Notes: a model not told the origin generated them from the letters alone. A stretch of 64,000 nucleotides of DNA from an uncultured Lachnospiraceae bacterium (GCA_910589195.1 CAJUTC010000008.1:1-64000), one strand, 5' to 3'; shown: positions 53,117-63,088, counted from the stretch's first letter. Numbers and translations are program-made.

Positions 53117-54040
53117 CTATGGCATATTATCTGGCTTTTTGGGGTTTCTGGAATTTTCTGGAATTCTCTGGAATTCTCTTGGTGTCATATGGTAGTATTC
53201 TTGGAAACGTTTATAAAAATAGGGAAGGTTGTTAAAGCCGCAGGCATATGCGGCCTGCGAAATTTCGTTTCTTTGGCGAAGCAAAAGGGCGGACTGCCGG
53301 ATCCGGTATTGATTCAGATATTGGTTAAAGGTAGTCCCGCATGCTTCCCTGAAAAAATGCATAAAGCGGGAAGGACTGACACAGCAAAGATCTGCCAAGG
53401 TTTCAATCCGGATCTCTTCAGCGTAGTGCTCATGAATAAAATCGAATACGATTTTCAGCCGTTGGATCCGAAGATTTTCCCCTTCTTTGTGGTGAGTCTT
53501 TGGGTGAGCAATAACAAGTTGAAGAAGATGGAACAGCAAGGATTTGATTTCCAATTCATATCCGGGCTGTTTTTTATCGTATACATTGGAAAGGGAAGAA
53601 AAGGTTTGTTCCATGCTGCTGTAACAGTCATCATTTGGAGTGATAACAGGAGGAAGCAACAGGGATCCGTTCATAAGGGGAGAAAAGTAAAGCAGTGAGC
53701 AAATATCCGCAGATGAACTGCCTAGAAGGTTAAGATGGAATACAAAGGAGTCCGAAACCATGCCGCCTTGAAATGGGATTTTTCCGGTATGGAGAAGACC
53801 AGGAGGGATACATATAAAGTCACCTTGAACAACATGATATTCTTGCAGATCAATTGTGTAAATGGCTTGGCCGGTTTGGATTTTTGTAACTTCCATTTCC
53901 GGATGCCAGTGAACGGAAAATTCCGGAACCAAAGGGGAAAAGGTTGTGGTATACCGCTCCAGAGGGAATAGAGCACTTCCGTGTTTTGCTTTCTCTTTTA
54001 AATCTGATTCTTTTTGCAGATGCTCAAAGGGATGATTCAT
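53117..54040 (-). CDS. AraC-family regulator with cupin sensor domain
   Basis: A 307-residue regulator. The cupin-type domain (about 40-180; HWHPEMEVTKIQTGQAIYTI, PPGLLHTGKIP) precedes the two AraC helix-turn-helix motifs (IRIETLADLCCVSPSRFMHF and ISQAAYACGFNNLPYFYKRF). The cupin part binds a sugar or small ligand. ATG 54040 follows AGAAAGAAGG. It is convergent with the dehydratase gene, so it may regulate sugar acid use, but no target is obvious. Short TCTGGAATT repeats lie at its 3' end (FQRIPENSRNP). The region 54041-54409 beyond its start shows no gene. Confidence 0.9.
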   Translation of the reverse strand: MNHPFEHLQKESDLKEKAKHGSALFPLERYTTTFSPLVPEFSVHWHPEMEVTKIQTGQAIYTIDLQEYHVVQGDFICIPPGLLHTGKIPFQGGMVSDSFVFHLNLLGSSSADICSLLYFSPLMNGSLLLPPVITPNDDCYSSMEQTFSSLSNVYDKKQPGYELEIKSLLFHLLQLVIAHPKTHHKEGENLRIQRLKIVFDFIHEHYAEEIRIETLADLCCVSPSRFMHFFREACGTTFNQYLNQYRIRQSALLLRQRNEISQAAYACGFNNLPYFYKRFQEYYHMTPREFQRIPENSRNPKKPDNMP

Positions 54041-54409
54041 AATATGCCTTCTTTCTGTTTGATCCTTGCGGGACATTTACATGCCGTTATTTGCCATGTG
54101 CAATCATTATACGCAGGGAGAGGAGAGAAGTCAATGTTTCTTGCCATGTCTGGATAAATGCAGGGAAGAAACAAATAATCAGGAAATTTTTGCGAAAATA
54201 AAGGGTGTAATTTAGTTATGTCAATCAATTGATTTACATAATAAAATTATGTAATCTTCTTGATTCGGCTGGGGGAAACCTTTTTGTTTATGGAAGTGCC
54301 TTAAGTGAGGCGTGGCAGTACTGCAATAGTGATAACAAATTGATAAATGTTATTCTTAAATATCAAGAAAAGAGTGGAATAGAGTGTCGAAAGCATATAG
54401 GGGGTAAGT

Positions 54410-55720
54410 ATGAAAAAATCAGTATTAGCATTGTGGATAGCAATTTCTGTAACAGCCGTTTCTCTGATTGGCATATGGGGGTTTGCCTGGTACTATTTTA
54501 TTTATCAGGGAAATGGAAGAATAACAAAGGCTGGCGCTTCTGAATCTGGATCCGGAGAACGTGAAAGAAATTCTCCAGCAGAACAGGACGAGAAAAGGGG
54601 AGAATTTGCTGGAACAGTAAAAGACATGGATACAGGAGAACCGATTTTTGGTGCATCCGTTCAATGGCAGTTTGAGGGACATGCATCTTCCGTATTTACC
54701 AATCAGGATGGGACATTTACCGTATCTGGGCTGGAGCCTGGCGAATACAGGATTTTGGTTTCAATGAACGGGTATCAGGACAGCAGTGAGATGGGAGCTG
54801 TAATTGAGGAAGGGATTTCCACCATTCTGTTGGACGATATTTTACTGAAAAAAGAGTTAAACTATTACCAGTTTATTCGTGAACAATTGCTTCCGGCCAT
54901 GGGATACGCAGATACCCAGACCAATACAGCATTGATAACGAATGAATCGTATGCCTCTAATTTTGCCTGGGATAAGAGAAAAGGCCTGCTTTCAGCGGAT
55001 ATTGCCGATTTTAACAGGGATGGGACAGAGGATTTGCTGGTGGCCTACTTTGCGGACAGTACTGAAAACTATTGGGACAACCGCATCTCTCCGGCTTTGT
55101 ACCTTAGCTTGTATACAAAAAATGAAAGCAGCATATACCTGATTAATACCCTGGAAATAACCAATTTTCCGGGAATCAACTTTCAACTGCTGCAAGCAGG
55201 AATTATGGAAGTAAATGGAATTCCGTTTTTATACGTAGAAGAAAATACAGATGCCTATTTTGCGGACGGGTATGATGTAATGTATACCTGGTATGGATAT
55301 GATGGCGCTGCCTTGCGCCCGTTTTGGCAGGTAGGGAAAACAGACGGAGGAACTTCCGGCATAGCCTATTCCCTTCTCACTTATTCTGACGCGGAAACCT
55401 ATACCAAACAGGTCATATGGGCAGACTGGGATTACCGCGGCATGTATCCGGAGGTTGCTCTTGCATGTACAGACAACATCCAGGATATCGAGGCGTTAAC
55501 AATTGGTTTTCAACTGATGGGTCTTCCGGCGCCTGTCGCCCTTAGCGGTGAAGCGGCTGCTTATTCCAAACTGTATCCTACTTACTGGTCTACCGAGCAT
55601 TTAAAAAACTCCTTCCAATATACCTGTTATGGGGAAGGAAGCTATATGAGCCGCAATATGCGGGTATCCGTATCCGACCATACAAAACTGCAGGAAAAAG
55701 TAACGGAACAGGAACCATAA
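54410..55720 (+). CDS. Membrane-anchored protein with a carboxypeptidase-regulatory-like domain
   Basis: A 436-residue protein. One N-terminal membrane segment (about 5-32, SVLALWIAISVTAVSLIGIW) anchors it outside; a Ser/Glu-rich linker follows, then a beta-sandwich resembling carboxypeptidase regulatory-like domains (about 66-145; GTVKDMDTGEPIFGASVQWQ, TVSGLEPGEYRILVSMNGYQ). The rest (about 150-436) has no domain I recognise, with some WGYDG/VMYTWYG aromatic-rich strands. It is a surface protein of unknown role. AGGGGGTAAGT precedes ATG 54410. Confidence 0.75.
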   Translation: MKKSVLALWIAISVTAVSLIGIWGFAWYYFIYQGNGRITKAGASESGSGERERNSPAEQDEKRGEFAGTVKDMDTGEPIFGASVQWQFEGHASSVFTNQDGTFTVSGLEPGEYRILVSMNGYQDSSEMGAVIEEGISTILLDDILLKKELNYYQFIREQLLPAMGYADTQTNTALITNESYASNFAWDKRKGLLSADIADFNRDGTEDLLVAYFADSTENYWDNRISPALYLSLYTKNESSIYLINTLEITNFPGINFQLLQAGIMEVNGIPFLYVEENTDAYFADGYDVMYTWYGYDGAALRPFWQVGKTDGGTSGIAYSLLTYSDAETYTKQVIWADWDYRGMYPEVALACTDNIQDIEALTIGFQLMGLPAPVALSGEAAAYSKLYPTYWSTEHLKNSFQYTCYGEGSYMSRNMRVSVSDHTKLQEKVTEQEP

Positions 55721-55842
55721 TATTTGGTTTTGACATAGCAGGATAGTATAAAAAAATGCAATTTTTGTAGAAGATAATCCAGAATTTCAGATGTATAATA
55801 ACACAATCATAGAAAAATGACATGTACAGAATGGAGGATAAC

Positions 55843-57558
55843 ATGAAAAAAAAATGGTGGCATGGAAAAGCGGCTTACCAGATCTACCCAAAAAGCTTTT
55901 GTGACAGCAACGGGGATGGAATTGGAGATCTGAAAGGGATTATCGGAAAGCTGGATTATTTAAAGGAGTTAGGGATTGATATCGTTTGGATTTCACCTAT
56001 TTATCAGTCGCCTTTTGTGGATCAGGGATATGATATTTCTGACTATTATGCGTTAGATCCGGCGTTTGGAACTATGGAAGATATGGATCTGCTGCTTGAT
56101 GAGGCAAAGAAGCGTGACATTAAGATTGTGATGGATCTGGTGGTGAACCACTGTTCCGATCAGCATGAGTGGTTTAAGAAGGCGGCAGAAGACCCTTACG
56201 GAAAATATGGGAAGTATTTTTATATAATGGAAGGCAAGGATGGAGGGGTTCCCTGCAACTGGCGTTCTTATTTTGGCGGAAGTGTGTGGGATAAGCTGCC
56301 AGGCCATGATCATTTATACTATCTCCACATGTTTGCGAAAGAGCAGCCAGATTTGAATTGGGAGAATAAAGAGCTTCGGGAAGAACTATATAAGATGATC
56401 CGGTGGTGGCTGGAAAAAGGCGTGGCAGGGTTCCGCCTGGATGCGATCATTAATATTAAGAAGGATCTGCGGTTCCAGGATTTTCCGGCGGATCGGGAAG
56501 ACGGCATGTGCGCTGGCACCTTAATGCTACAACATGCCAAAGGTGTCCATACCTTTTTACAGGAGATGAAGGAACAAGCATTTGCGCCCTATGACGCGTT
56601 TACGATTGGGGAATTATTTGATTTCCGCCAGGAAGAGATGGAGCGTTATATTGGGGAAGAAGGCTGCTTTGAGTCTATATTTGATTTTGCGCCCCATATA
56701 CTTGGCGGAAGCAAGAACGGCTGGTATGACAGTAAGAAAGTGACTCCAGACGAATACAAAAGGGCAGTATTCGGCAGCAAACAGTTTTCTCAGGATATTG
56801 GCATGATGGCAAATATTATTGAAAATCATGACGAACCAAGAGGCGTCAGCCATTATCTTCCGGAAGGAGAGGTCAATGAAACCAGCAAGAAGATGCTGGG
56901 TGGCTTAATGATGATGGCCATAGGCCTTCCCTTTTTGTACCAGGGCCAGGAAATCGGAATGACCAATAAAACATTTACGGATATCAAGGAAGTGGACGAT
57001 ATCAGCACGCTGGATGAGTATCATGTAGCATTGGAGCAGGGGCTCTCGAAAGAAGAAGCGTTGAAGGTAATTTCCCGCATGAGCCGTGATAATGCCAGAA
57101 CGCCGATGCAGTGGAGCGATGAGCCACACGGCGGATTTACCAAAGGAAAGCCTTGGCTGAGGGAAAATGAAAATTACAGGGAAATTAATGTTAAGGAGCA
57201 GGAAAATAGGGAGGATTCGGTACTGTCCTTTTATAAAGCCATGCTGAAATTAAGAAAATCCCAGGAGTATGGGGAGGCTATTGTTTATGGCAGACAGACG
57301 CCATGGATGGAAGAGAAAAGCAATTTCGTGGCGTTTAAGCGGACAGGAGAAGAAAAAACACTGCTTGTAATGGCAAATTATCAGAAGGAGGCTCAGAAGA
57401 TCCAGATAGCGGAAACAATTCAGAAGGTAGTTGCTGATAATTTACGCAAGGTATCCGATTGGGGAGTAAACGCGCCAGACCAGTGGAAGCTGGCGGCAGG
57501 TGGCAATGGCTGGGAGATTTTGCTGAAAGGGTATCAGTTTTTAGTGTTGGAAGTTTAA
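55843..57558 (+). CDS. GH13 alpha-glucosidase (oligo-1,6-glucosidase/trehalose-6-phosphate hydrolase type)
   Basis: A 571-residue glycosidase of family GH13, cytosolic. Visible are DLVVNHCSDQH near 100, QPDLNWEN near 170, the nucleophile Asp in GFRLDAI near 200, the acid/base Glu in TIGELFD near 258, and ENHDEPR near 325. QPDLNWEN is common in oligo-1,6-glucosidase, trehalose-6-phosphate hydrolase and dextran glucosidase. These release glucose from isomaltose or related oligosaccharides. No PTS or ABC sugar importer is close. ATG 55843 follows GGAGGATAAC. Confidence 0.9.
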   Translation: MKKKWWHGKAAYQIYPKSFCDSNGDGIGDLKGIIGKLDYLKELGIDIVWISPIYQSPFVDQGYDISDYYALDPAFGTMEDMDLLLDEAKKRDIKIVMDLVVNHCSDQHEWFKKAAEDPYGKYGKYFYIMEGKDGGVPCNWRSYFGGSVWDKLPGHDHLYYLHMFAKEQPDLNWENKELREELYKMIRWWLEKGVAGFRLDAIINIKKDLRFQDFPADREDGMCAGTLMLQHAKGVHTFLQEMKEQAFAPYDAFTIGELFDFRQEEMERYIGEEGCFESIFDFAPHILGGSKNGWYDSKKVTPDEYKRAVFGSKQFSQDIGMMANIIENHDEPRGVSHYLPEGEVNETSKKMLGGLMMMAIGLPFLYQGQEIGMTNKTFTDIKEVDDISTLDEYHVALEQGLSKEEALKVISRMSRDNARTPMQWSDEPHGGFTKGKPWLRENENYREINVKEQENREDSVLSFYKAMLKLRKSQEYGEAIVYGRQTPWMEEKSNFVAFKRTGEEKTLLVMANYQKEAQKIQIAETIQKVVADNLRKVSDWGVNAPDQWKLAAGGNGWEILLKGYQFLVLEV

Positions 57559-57582
57559 ACGCCAGGGTTGCGCCGTAAGAAA

Positions 57583-57620
57583 AAATCAAGCAGAATGAGT
57601 GTTTTGCTTGATTTTTTTTT
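57583..57620 (+). terminator. Terminator after the alpha-glucosidase gene
   Basis: AAATCAAGCA (57583-57592) pairs with TGCTTGATTT (57605-57614), and T-runs continue to 57620. Confidence 0.85.
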
Positions 57621-57676
57621 ATGCCGAAACTATAATAAGTAAGTATCCCAGAGTGTGCTTTTAAAATTGCGTTTTG

Positions 57677-57697
57677 CCAAATGTGAGTCACATCTGG
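57677..57697 (+). promoter_or_regulatory. Palindromic operator upstream of metY
   Basis: CCAAATGTGA G TCACATCTGG is a 21-base palindrome with one mismatch, about 70 bases upstream of metY. No SAM riboswitch or S-box is visible in the 150-base leader, so this palindrome is the best candidate control site. The binding protein is unknown. Confidence 0.45.
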
Positions 57698-57764
57698 AAG
57701 AACACAATTAAGATACAAGTTCAAGTAAACCAGACATAAATTACGTAAAACCAGGAGGAAGACC

Positions 57765-59045
57765 ATGAGCAATCAGCGTTCCATTGAAACTACATGTATT
57801 CAGGGAGGATGGCAGCCGGAGAATGGCGGCCCAAGACAGGTTCCCATTTATCAAAGTACCACCTTTAAATATGCTACCAGCGAGGCGATGGGGAAGCTGT
57901 TTGATTTGGAGGCGGAAGGATACTTTTACACCAGGCTGCAGAATCCTACTAATGACGCGGTTGCGGCAAAAATCTGTGAGATGGAAGGCGGCGCCGCGGC
58001 TATGCTGACATCTTCCGGACAAGCAGCTACCTTTTTCGCAATTATTAATATCTGTTCTGCCGGTGATCATGTGGTAAGTTCAGCCACAATTTACGGCGGC
58101 TCCTCGAATCTGCTGACTGTTACGTTAAAGCGGTTTGGCATTGAAACGACTTTAGTAGATCCGGATCTTCCGGAAGAGGAGATTGGAAAGGTATTCCGGC
58201 CCAATACGAAATGTGTGTTTGCGGAAACGATTGCAAATCCGGCACTGGTTGTTTTGGATATTGAGAAATTTGCCCGATTGGCCCACAGCCATGGGGTGCC
58301 GCTGATAATAGACAATACTTTTGCCACACCGATTAACTGCCGTCCCATTCAGTGGGGGGCGGATATTGTAACCCACAGTACCACAAAATACATGGACGGC
58401 CATGGGATGACCGTGGGAGGATGTATTGTAGACAGCGGGAATTTTGACTGGGAAGCTTACGCTGACAAGTATCCAGGATTAACCACCCCGGACGACTCCT
58501 ATCATGGAATTATTTATACCAAACGTTTTGGAAAAGGGGCGTTTATTACGAAGGCTACGGCTCAGCTCATGCGTGATTTAGGTGCTATCCAGTCGCCTCA
58601 GAATGCGTTTTTGCTGAATAACGGTTTGGAAAGTTTACATTTAAGGGTGCCAAGGCACTGTGAGAATGCCCTTAAAGTGGCTTTATATCTTCAGGAAAGA
58701 GAAGATGTGGACTGGGTAAATTACCCTGGTCTTCCAGGTGACAAATATTATGAGTTAAGCAAAAAATACCTGCCAAACGGAACCTGCGGCGTAATTTCCT
58801 TTGGTCTTAAGGGAGGAAGGGAAGCGGCAGGAGCGTTTATGGACAAGCTGAAATTAGCTTCCATTGCAACCCATGTGGCAGACGCAAGAACCTGTGTGCT
58901 TCATCCGGCCAGCCATACCCATAGGCAGTTAAGCGATGAGCAACTAAAAGAAGCAGGAGTGGATCCTTCTATGATCCGGCTCAGTGTGGGAATTGAGAAT
59001 GTAAAGGACATTATAGAGGACATTTCCCAGGCTCTTGAAAGGTAA
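57765..59045 (+). CDS. metY: O-acetylhomoserine sulfhydrylase (PLP-dependent)
   Basis: A 426-residue PLP enzyme of the Cys/Met metabolism family. The lysine for the cofactor is in THSTTKYMDGHGM, and YQSTTFKYA, GAAAMLTSSGQAATFF and HPASHTHRQL are other family blocks. It makes homocysteine (or cysteine) from O-acetyl-homoserine and sulfide. Length and sequence point to MetY; a methionine gamma-lyase or cystathionine gamma-synthase is the alternative. AGGAGGAAGACC precedes ATG 57765; it is 7 bases before the cardiolipin synthase gene, so the two may be cotranscribed. Confidence 0.88.
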   Translation: MSNQRSIETTCIQGGWQPENGGPRQVPIYQSTTFKYATSEAMGKLFDLEAEGYFYTRLQNPTNDAVAAKICEMEGGAAAMLTSSGQAATFFAIINICSAGDHVVSSATIYGGSSNLLTVTLKRFGIETTLVDPDLPEEEIGKVFRPNTKCVFAETIANPALVVLDIEKFARLAHSHGVPLIIDNTFATPINCRPIQWGADIVTHSTTKYMDGHGMTVGGCIVDSGNFDWEAYADKYPGLTTPDDSYHGIIYTKRFGKGAFITKATAQLMRDLGAIQSPQNAFLLNNGLESLHLRVPRHCENALKVALYLQEREDVDWVNYPGLPGDKYYELSKKYLPNGTCGVISFGLKGGREAAGAFMDKLKLASIATHVADARTCVLHPASHTHRQLSDEQLKEAGVDPSMIRLSVGIENVKDIIEDISQALER

Positions 59046-59052
59046 TGATTGG

Positions 59053-60600
59053 ATGAAGAAATTAAAAGTACTTTTCCGGATCGTTTTTGGAAGAACGACA
59101 TTTGTCTTTTTATTTCTTCTGATTCAGATAGGATTTTTATTTTCCTGTATCCGCTGGCTCAGCGGATATCTGGTATATATTTACGGCGGTATAGTGGTTC
59201 TGACCGTACTGGTTATGGTTCACATTTTAAATGAAAAGGTGAACCCCAGTTTTAAGATTGCGTGGATGGTTCCGGTACTGGTGATTCCAGTATTCGGAAC
59301 CCTTCTCTATCTTTTTGTGCAGATGCAGATTGGCACAAAGATTATTGCTGCCCGATTAAAAGCTACCAGCCAGGAAACGGCTCCTTATCTGGAACAGGAT
59401 CCGAATGTAAGCGCTGATTTAAAAAAAGAAAGCCAGAGGATGGCCAATTTGTCCCAATATGTAAAAGGGTACGGCGGATTTCCCGTTTATGAAGGAACAA
59501 CTGTACAGTATTTCCCTCTTGGGGAACAGATGTTTGAAGCGATGAAACAGGAGCTTTTAAAAGCAAAACAGTATATTTTTATGGAATATTTTATCGTGGA
59601 AAACGGTGTAATGTGGGATGGGATTTTGGAAATTTTAGAGGAAAAGGCAGCACAGGGAGTGGAAGTAAGGGTTATGTACGATGGAATGTGCTCCATAGTT
59701 CTGCTGCCTTACCGGTATCCTAAAAAGCTTGAGAAAAAAGGAATCCGGTGCAAGATGTTTTCCCCAATTAAGCCTACCTTGTCAACCCACCAAAATAACA
59801 GGGATCACCGGAAAATCTGTGTTATTGACGGCCATACCGCTTTTACCGGCGGAATTAATCTGGCAGATGAGTATATTAATCAAAAGCAGAGGTTTGGCCA
59901 TTGGAAGGACACGGCGGTCATGCTTAAAGGCGACGGCGTAAAAAGCTTTGCCATGATGTTTCTTCAAATGTGGAATATCACAGAACGGAAAGGTGAAGAC
60001 TATAGGCGGTATTTGTATAGCGAAACAAAAAATTACTCCAAGGATTCCGGACTGGGATTTGTGATGCCTTACGGGGATAGCCCTTTGGATGGGGAAAATA
60101 TCGGAGAACTGGTATACATGGATATGATCCATCAGGCAGAGGAATACGTTCATATTATGACACCTTATTTGATTTTGGATAATGAAATGGTAACAGCGCT
60201 GACCTTTGCGGCGAAACGGGGAGTGGAAGTGATTATTATAATGCCCCATATACCAGATAAACAGTATGCGTATTTACTGGCTCGTTCCTATTATGAAGAA
60301 TTAATCCAGGCAGGCGTCCGGATTTTTGAATATACACCTGGATTTGTACATGCAAAGGTATTTGTAAGCGATCATAAAACAGCAGTGGTTGGAACCATTA
60401 ACCTGGATTTCAGAAGCCTGTATTTGCATTTTGAATGCGGTGTTTTGATGTATCGGAATCCGGTTGTGAAAGTGATCGAAAACGATTACCAGGAAACACT
60501 GAAAAAATGCTGCCGAATTACAAAAGAGGATTGTACGCGCTATCCCTTTGTAAAATCCTTTGCGGGGCAGCTAATGCGGTTTATCGCGCCTTTGATGTAA
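59053..60600 (+). CDS. cls: Cardiolipin synthase
   Basis: A 515-residue membrane enzyme of the phospholipase D superfamily. Two N-terminal helices (about 12-55), then two HKD motifs: HRKICVIDGHTAFTGG (near 258) and HAKVFVSDHKTAVVGTINLD (near 435). It joins two phosphatidylglycerol molecules into cardiolipin and glycerol at the membrane. ATG 59053 is chosen because AAAGGTAATGATTGG precedes it; an upstream in-frame ATG overlaps the metY end. A patatin-like lipase gene follows 57 bases later. Confidence 0.92.
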   Translation: MKKLKVLFRIVFGRTTFVFLFLLIQIGFLFSCIRWLSGYLVYIYGGIVVLTVLVMVHILNEKVNPSFKIAWMVPVLVIPVFGTLLYLFVQMQIGTKIIAARLKATSQETAPYLEQDPNVSADLKKESQRMANLSQYVKGYGGFPVYEGTTVQYFPLGEQMFEAMKQELLKAKQYIFMEYFIVENGVMWDGILEILEEKAAQGVEVRVMYDGMCSIVLLPYRYPKKLEKKGIRCKMFSPIKPTLSTHQNNRDHRKICVIDGHTAFTGGINLADEYINQKQRFGHWKDTAVMLKGDGVKSFAMMFLQMWNITERKGEDYRRYLYSETKNYSKDSGLGFVMPYGDSPLDGENIGELVYMDMIHQAEEYVHIMTPYLILDNEMVTALTFAAKRGVEVIIIMPHIPDKQYAYLLARSYYEELIQAGVRIFEYTPGFVHAKVFVSDHKTAVVGTINLDFRSLYLHFECGVLMYRNPVVKVIENDYQETLKKCCRITKEDCTRYPFVKSFAGQLMRFIAPLM

Positions 60601-60656
60601 CATGGGGCAAGAAAGCAGAATAAAAATTGGCGGATTTGAAGAAAGGAATTATTGAT

Positions 60657-61589
60657 ATGACAAAAGGAGCATTGGTACTGGAGGGCGGTTCCTTAAGGGG
60701 GCTGTTTACTGCTGGCGTATTGGATGTTTTTATGGAGAGGGGATTGGCATTTTCCTATATAAACGGGGTTTCAGCCGGAACGATGAATGCCCTAAGCTAT
60801 TTGAGCAATCAGCCAGGCAGAACGATGAAAGTAGATTTGGATTATGTCCATGACAAACGGTTTTTAAGTTTTCGCAACCTGGTAAAAAAGAGGGAAATTT
60901 TCAGCTTTGAATTTCTCTTTGGGGAGTTAAGCCAAACGTTAGTTCCGTTTGACTTTGAAGCGTTTTCTGCTTCTGCCCAACAATTTGAAGCGGTAGCTAC
61001 CCGATGCAAAACAGGTAAGCCGGAATATTTTGCAAAAGGGGAATGCAGTGATATTTTTGCAGCGGTTCAGGCCTCCAGCAGCATTCCGATTTTATCCCAT
61101 ATGGTTACAATAGACGGGAAAAAATATTTGGATGGAGGTGTGTCTATGCCTATTGCTTACCAGAGGGCCTTTGATAAAGGGAATGACAAGGTGGTGTTAG
61201 TGTTAACACGCCATAAGGGTTTCCGGAAGAAGCCCGCTGATCGATGGACCGATAAAGCGTATCACCGGTATTTTGCGCCCCTTCCACAACTGCTGAGGGC
61301 AATGGAAGAGATCCCGGATCGGTATAACCGGATGCAGGAAGAGATTGATGAGCTGGAGGCCGCCGGAAAGCTGTTTGTTATCCGTCCCGATCATCCGGTA
61401 ACCGTATCACGGTTTGAACGAGATAAGATGAAACTTCAGGAACTTTACGGCCATGGACGTAACGTAGCGGAGGAACTGCTTTCCCTGCTGTGCGATTATT
61501 TGGGGATTCCGGTTCCAGATGTGATCCCGGAAGTAGTCGAAAGAGAAAACCAACTTTTGGGGAAAAGTGATTCGTCAGCAAAAGAATAA
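60657..61589 (+). CDS. Patatin-like phospholipase family protein
   Basis: A 310-residue lipid acyl hydrolase. The oxyanion motif is GGSLRG (near 10), the nucleophile serine is in GVSAGT (near 39, GxSxG), and the catalytic aspartate is in DGGV (near 163). Patatins cleave ester bonds of phospholipids and neutral lipids. The YjjU-type family is most likely from the LVLEGGSLRGLFTAGVLDVF start. ATG 60657 (AAAGGAATTATTGAT) is better than the upstream TTG. It lies downstream of cls, hinting at membrane lipid work; the order is likely an operon. Confidence 0.88.
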   Translation: MTKGALVLEGGSLRGLFTAGVLDVFMERGLAFSYINGVSAGTMNALSYLSNQPGRTMKVDLDYVHDKRFLSFRNLVKKREIFSFEFLFGELSQTLVPFDFEAFSASAQQFEAVATRCKTGKPEYFAKGECSDIFAAVQASSSIPILSHMVTIDGKKYLDGGVSMPIAYQRAFDKGNDKVVLVLTRHKGFRKKPADRWTDKAYHRYFAPLPQLLRAMEEIPDRYNRMQEEIDELEAAGKLFVIRPDHPVTVSRFERDKMKLQELYGHGRNVAEELLSLLCDYLGIPVPDVIPEVVERENQLLGKSDSSAKE

Positions 61590-61624
61590 AGCAGACAAGA
61601 ATCTCTTGTCAAAAGCGGGAACAG

Positions 61625-61672
61625 GAGTCAGGCAAATTATGGAATATTCCGATTTGCCGGACTCTATTTTTT
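61625..61672 (+). terminator. Terminator of the metY-cls-patatin unit
   Basis: GAGTCAGGCAAAT (61625-61637) pairs with ATTTGCCGGACTC (61652-61664) with one mismatch, followed by TATTTTTT. The rest of the 61590-61913 gap has a TATAGGA/TCCTATA inverted repeat (61674-61694) and AT-rich sequence; no gene. Confidence 0.8.
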
Positions 61673-61913
61673 ATAGGAAAATGCGTCCTATAGAGCAATA
61701 ACCCTTCGGAGCAGGATCCTGCTAAAAGCGCTGATCTCAGGCAGAGAATCATAGAAATCAGGATTTTTTTGGAAACATTCACTATTTTTTCACAAAATAG
61801 AAATAAATGAACACAAAATAAACACAATCCGATGATAAAGTAAGAAAGGAAAAAGAAACAGATAAAAACAGAATTTTAGAAGGACAGAATGAAATTGGGG
61901 AAGGGGTAGGATA

Positions 61914-63017
61914 ATGACGTTAAAACCAATGGTTTCCTCTATGCTGGTGATCATGGCTACCGCGGCCTGTCCCATAAGGGTTGTGGCGGACAGTACCTAT
62001 GATTTGCGAAAACGGGTGGTAGAGCTGACCGGGATTATGAATGTGGAAAATGGCAGCCGCTATGTAAGCCGGGCGGAGTTTGCGGCTATGCTGGTTCGGG
62101 CTTCTGAATACCGAAGTACGGTTAGTGAGGCTTCCCAGGTATCTGTTTTTGCGGATGTTCCGGTAAAAAGCGAATACGCGCCCCATATCCGGATTGCGGC
62201 CAGGCAGGGATGGATGAAGGGATATTTAGGCGGGAAATTTTTGCCAGAAGAATATATTACGTATCAGGATGCCGCTAAAGCGGTGCTTGCTCTTTTAGGG
62301 TATACCAATGAAGACTTTACAGGCGATCAAAATGGAAGCCGGATGGCAAAGTTTTCTTATTTGGAATTAAATGAAGAATTGGGTAATATTCAGGCAGATG
62401 AAATATTAACGGAAGATAACTGCCTGAATTTGTTTTATAACCTATTAAAAGCGAAGCCAAAAGGAGCAAATGGGATATACGGTACGATTATGGATTTAAC
62501 CTTAAGCACTGATGGTGAGCTGAATCCTTTGGAGATGCTGGATACATCGGTGAAAGGGCCTTACATTGTAAAAAAGAATAGAACCATGTCTTCACAGCTT
62601 CCCTTTAGCATGGACAAAGCAAGCTTTTATCTGGATGGAGAACCTTGTACCAAGAACCAGATTAAGGCAGCGCAGGAAGAATTTGGATATGTGGTTATGT
62701 ATTATAATACTTCTTCCAAGACGGTATGGGTTTATACGGAAGAGGGGAGTGAAACCACTGGAAAAATGGTGATCCGAGGTGAGGTTACCAATATTTATTA
62801 CCGCTCCTCCGATGTGATGACGCCTACAGCAGTGACCATTACCACAGATGACGGAGATACGTATGAGTGCAGCCTGACAACCTCTGACTTGCAGTTTGCG
62901 TTTTCTATCTATGGAACCGTTCAGGTAGGGGATGATATAATTCTGGTATGCAGCGGCTCTTCCGAAAACGAAGACGGAGATGTGACCTACCGGGTTATCG
63001 ACTTTTTGGAAGATTAA
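61914..63017 (+). CDS. SLH-domain surface protein
   Basis: A 367-residue secreted protein. An N-terminal signal sequence (about 1-25) precedes SLH-like repeats: YVSRAEFAAMLVRASEYR, VFADVPVKSEYAPHIRIAAR and YITYQDAAKAVLALLGYTN (about 45-145), which would bind secondary cell-wall polymer. The remaining 200 residues are beta-rich and unrecognised. The protein is likely held at the cell surface. ATG 61914 after GGGGAAGGGGTAGGATA. Separated by a dispersed repeat from the efflux-adaptor gene. Confidence 0.85.
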   Translation: MTLKPMVSSMLVIMATAACPIRVVADSTYDLRKRVVELTGIMNVENGSRYVSRAEFAAMLVRASEYRSTVSEASQVSVFADVPVKSEYAPHIRIAARQGWMKGYLGGKFLPEEYITYQDAAKAVLALLGYTNEDFTGDQNGSRMAKFSYLELNEELGNIQADEILTEDNCLNLFYNLLKAKPKGANGIYGTIMDLTLSTDGELNPLEMLDTSVKGPYIVKKNRTMSSQLPFSMDKASFYLDGEPCTKNQIKAAQEEFGYVVMYYNTSSKTVWVYTEEGSETTGKMVIRGEVTNIYYRSSDVMTPTAVTITTDDGDTYECSLTTSDLQFAFSIYGTVQVGDDIILVCSGSSENEDGDVTYRVIDFLED

Positions 63018-63040
63018 ATTTGTGCGCGTCTGGTAAAAAA

Positions 63041-63088
63041 TTGCCCCAAGACGGGCAAAAGATCTTTTGACATCAACATCATGAAATC
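63041..63088 (-). repeat. Dispersed repeat, family A copy 3 (reverse orientation)
   Basis: On the minus strand the sequence TTCATGATGTTGATGTCAAA and the next bases AGATCTTTTGCC match the left end of 36676-36806 at about 31 of 33 positions. On the plus strand TTGCCC/GGGCAA (63041-63058) makes a short stem. It lies between the SLH gene and the HlyD gene. Confidence 0.6.

Noticed and set aside
54229..54543. Plus-strand open frame before the 54410 gene
   Set aside because: It overlaps the anchored protein's signal segment in another frame and has no start site.
57600..57764. SAM riboswitch upstream of metY
   Set aside because: No S-box or SAM-II/SAM-III core is visible; only a palindrome and a terminator of the previous gene.
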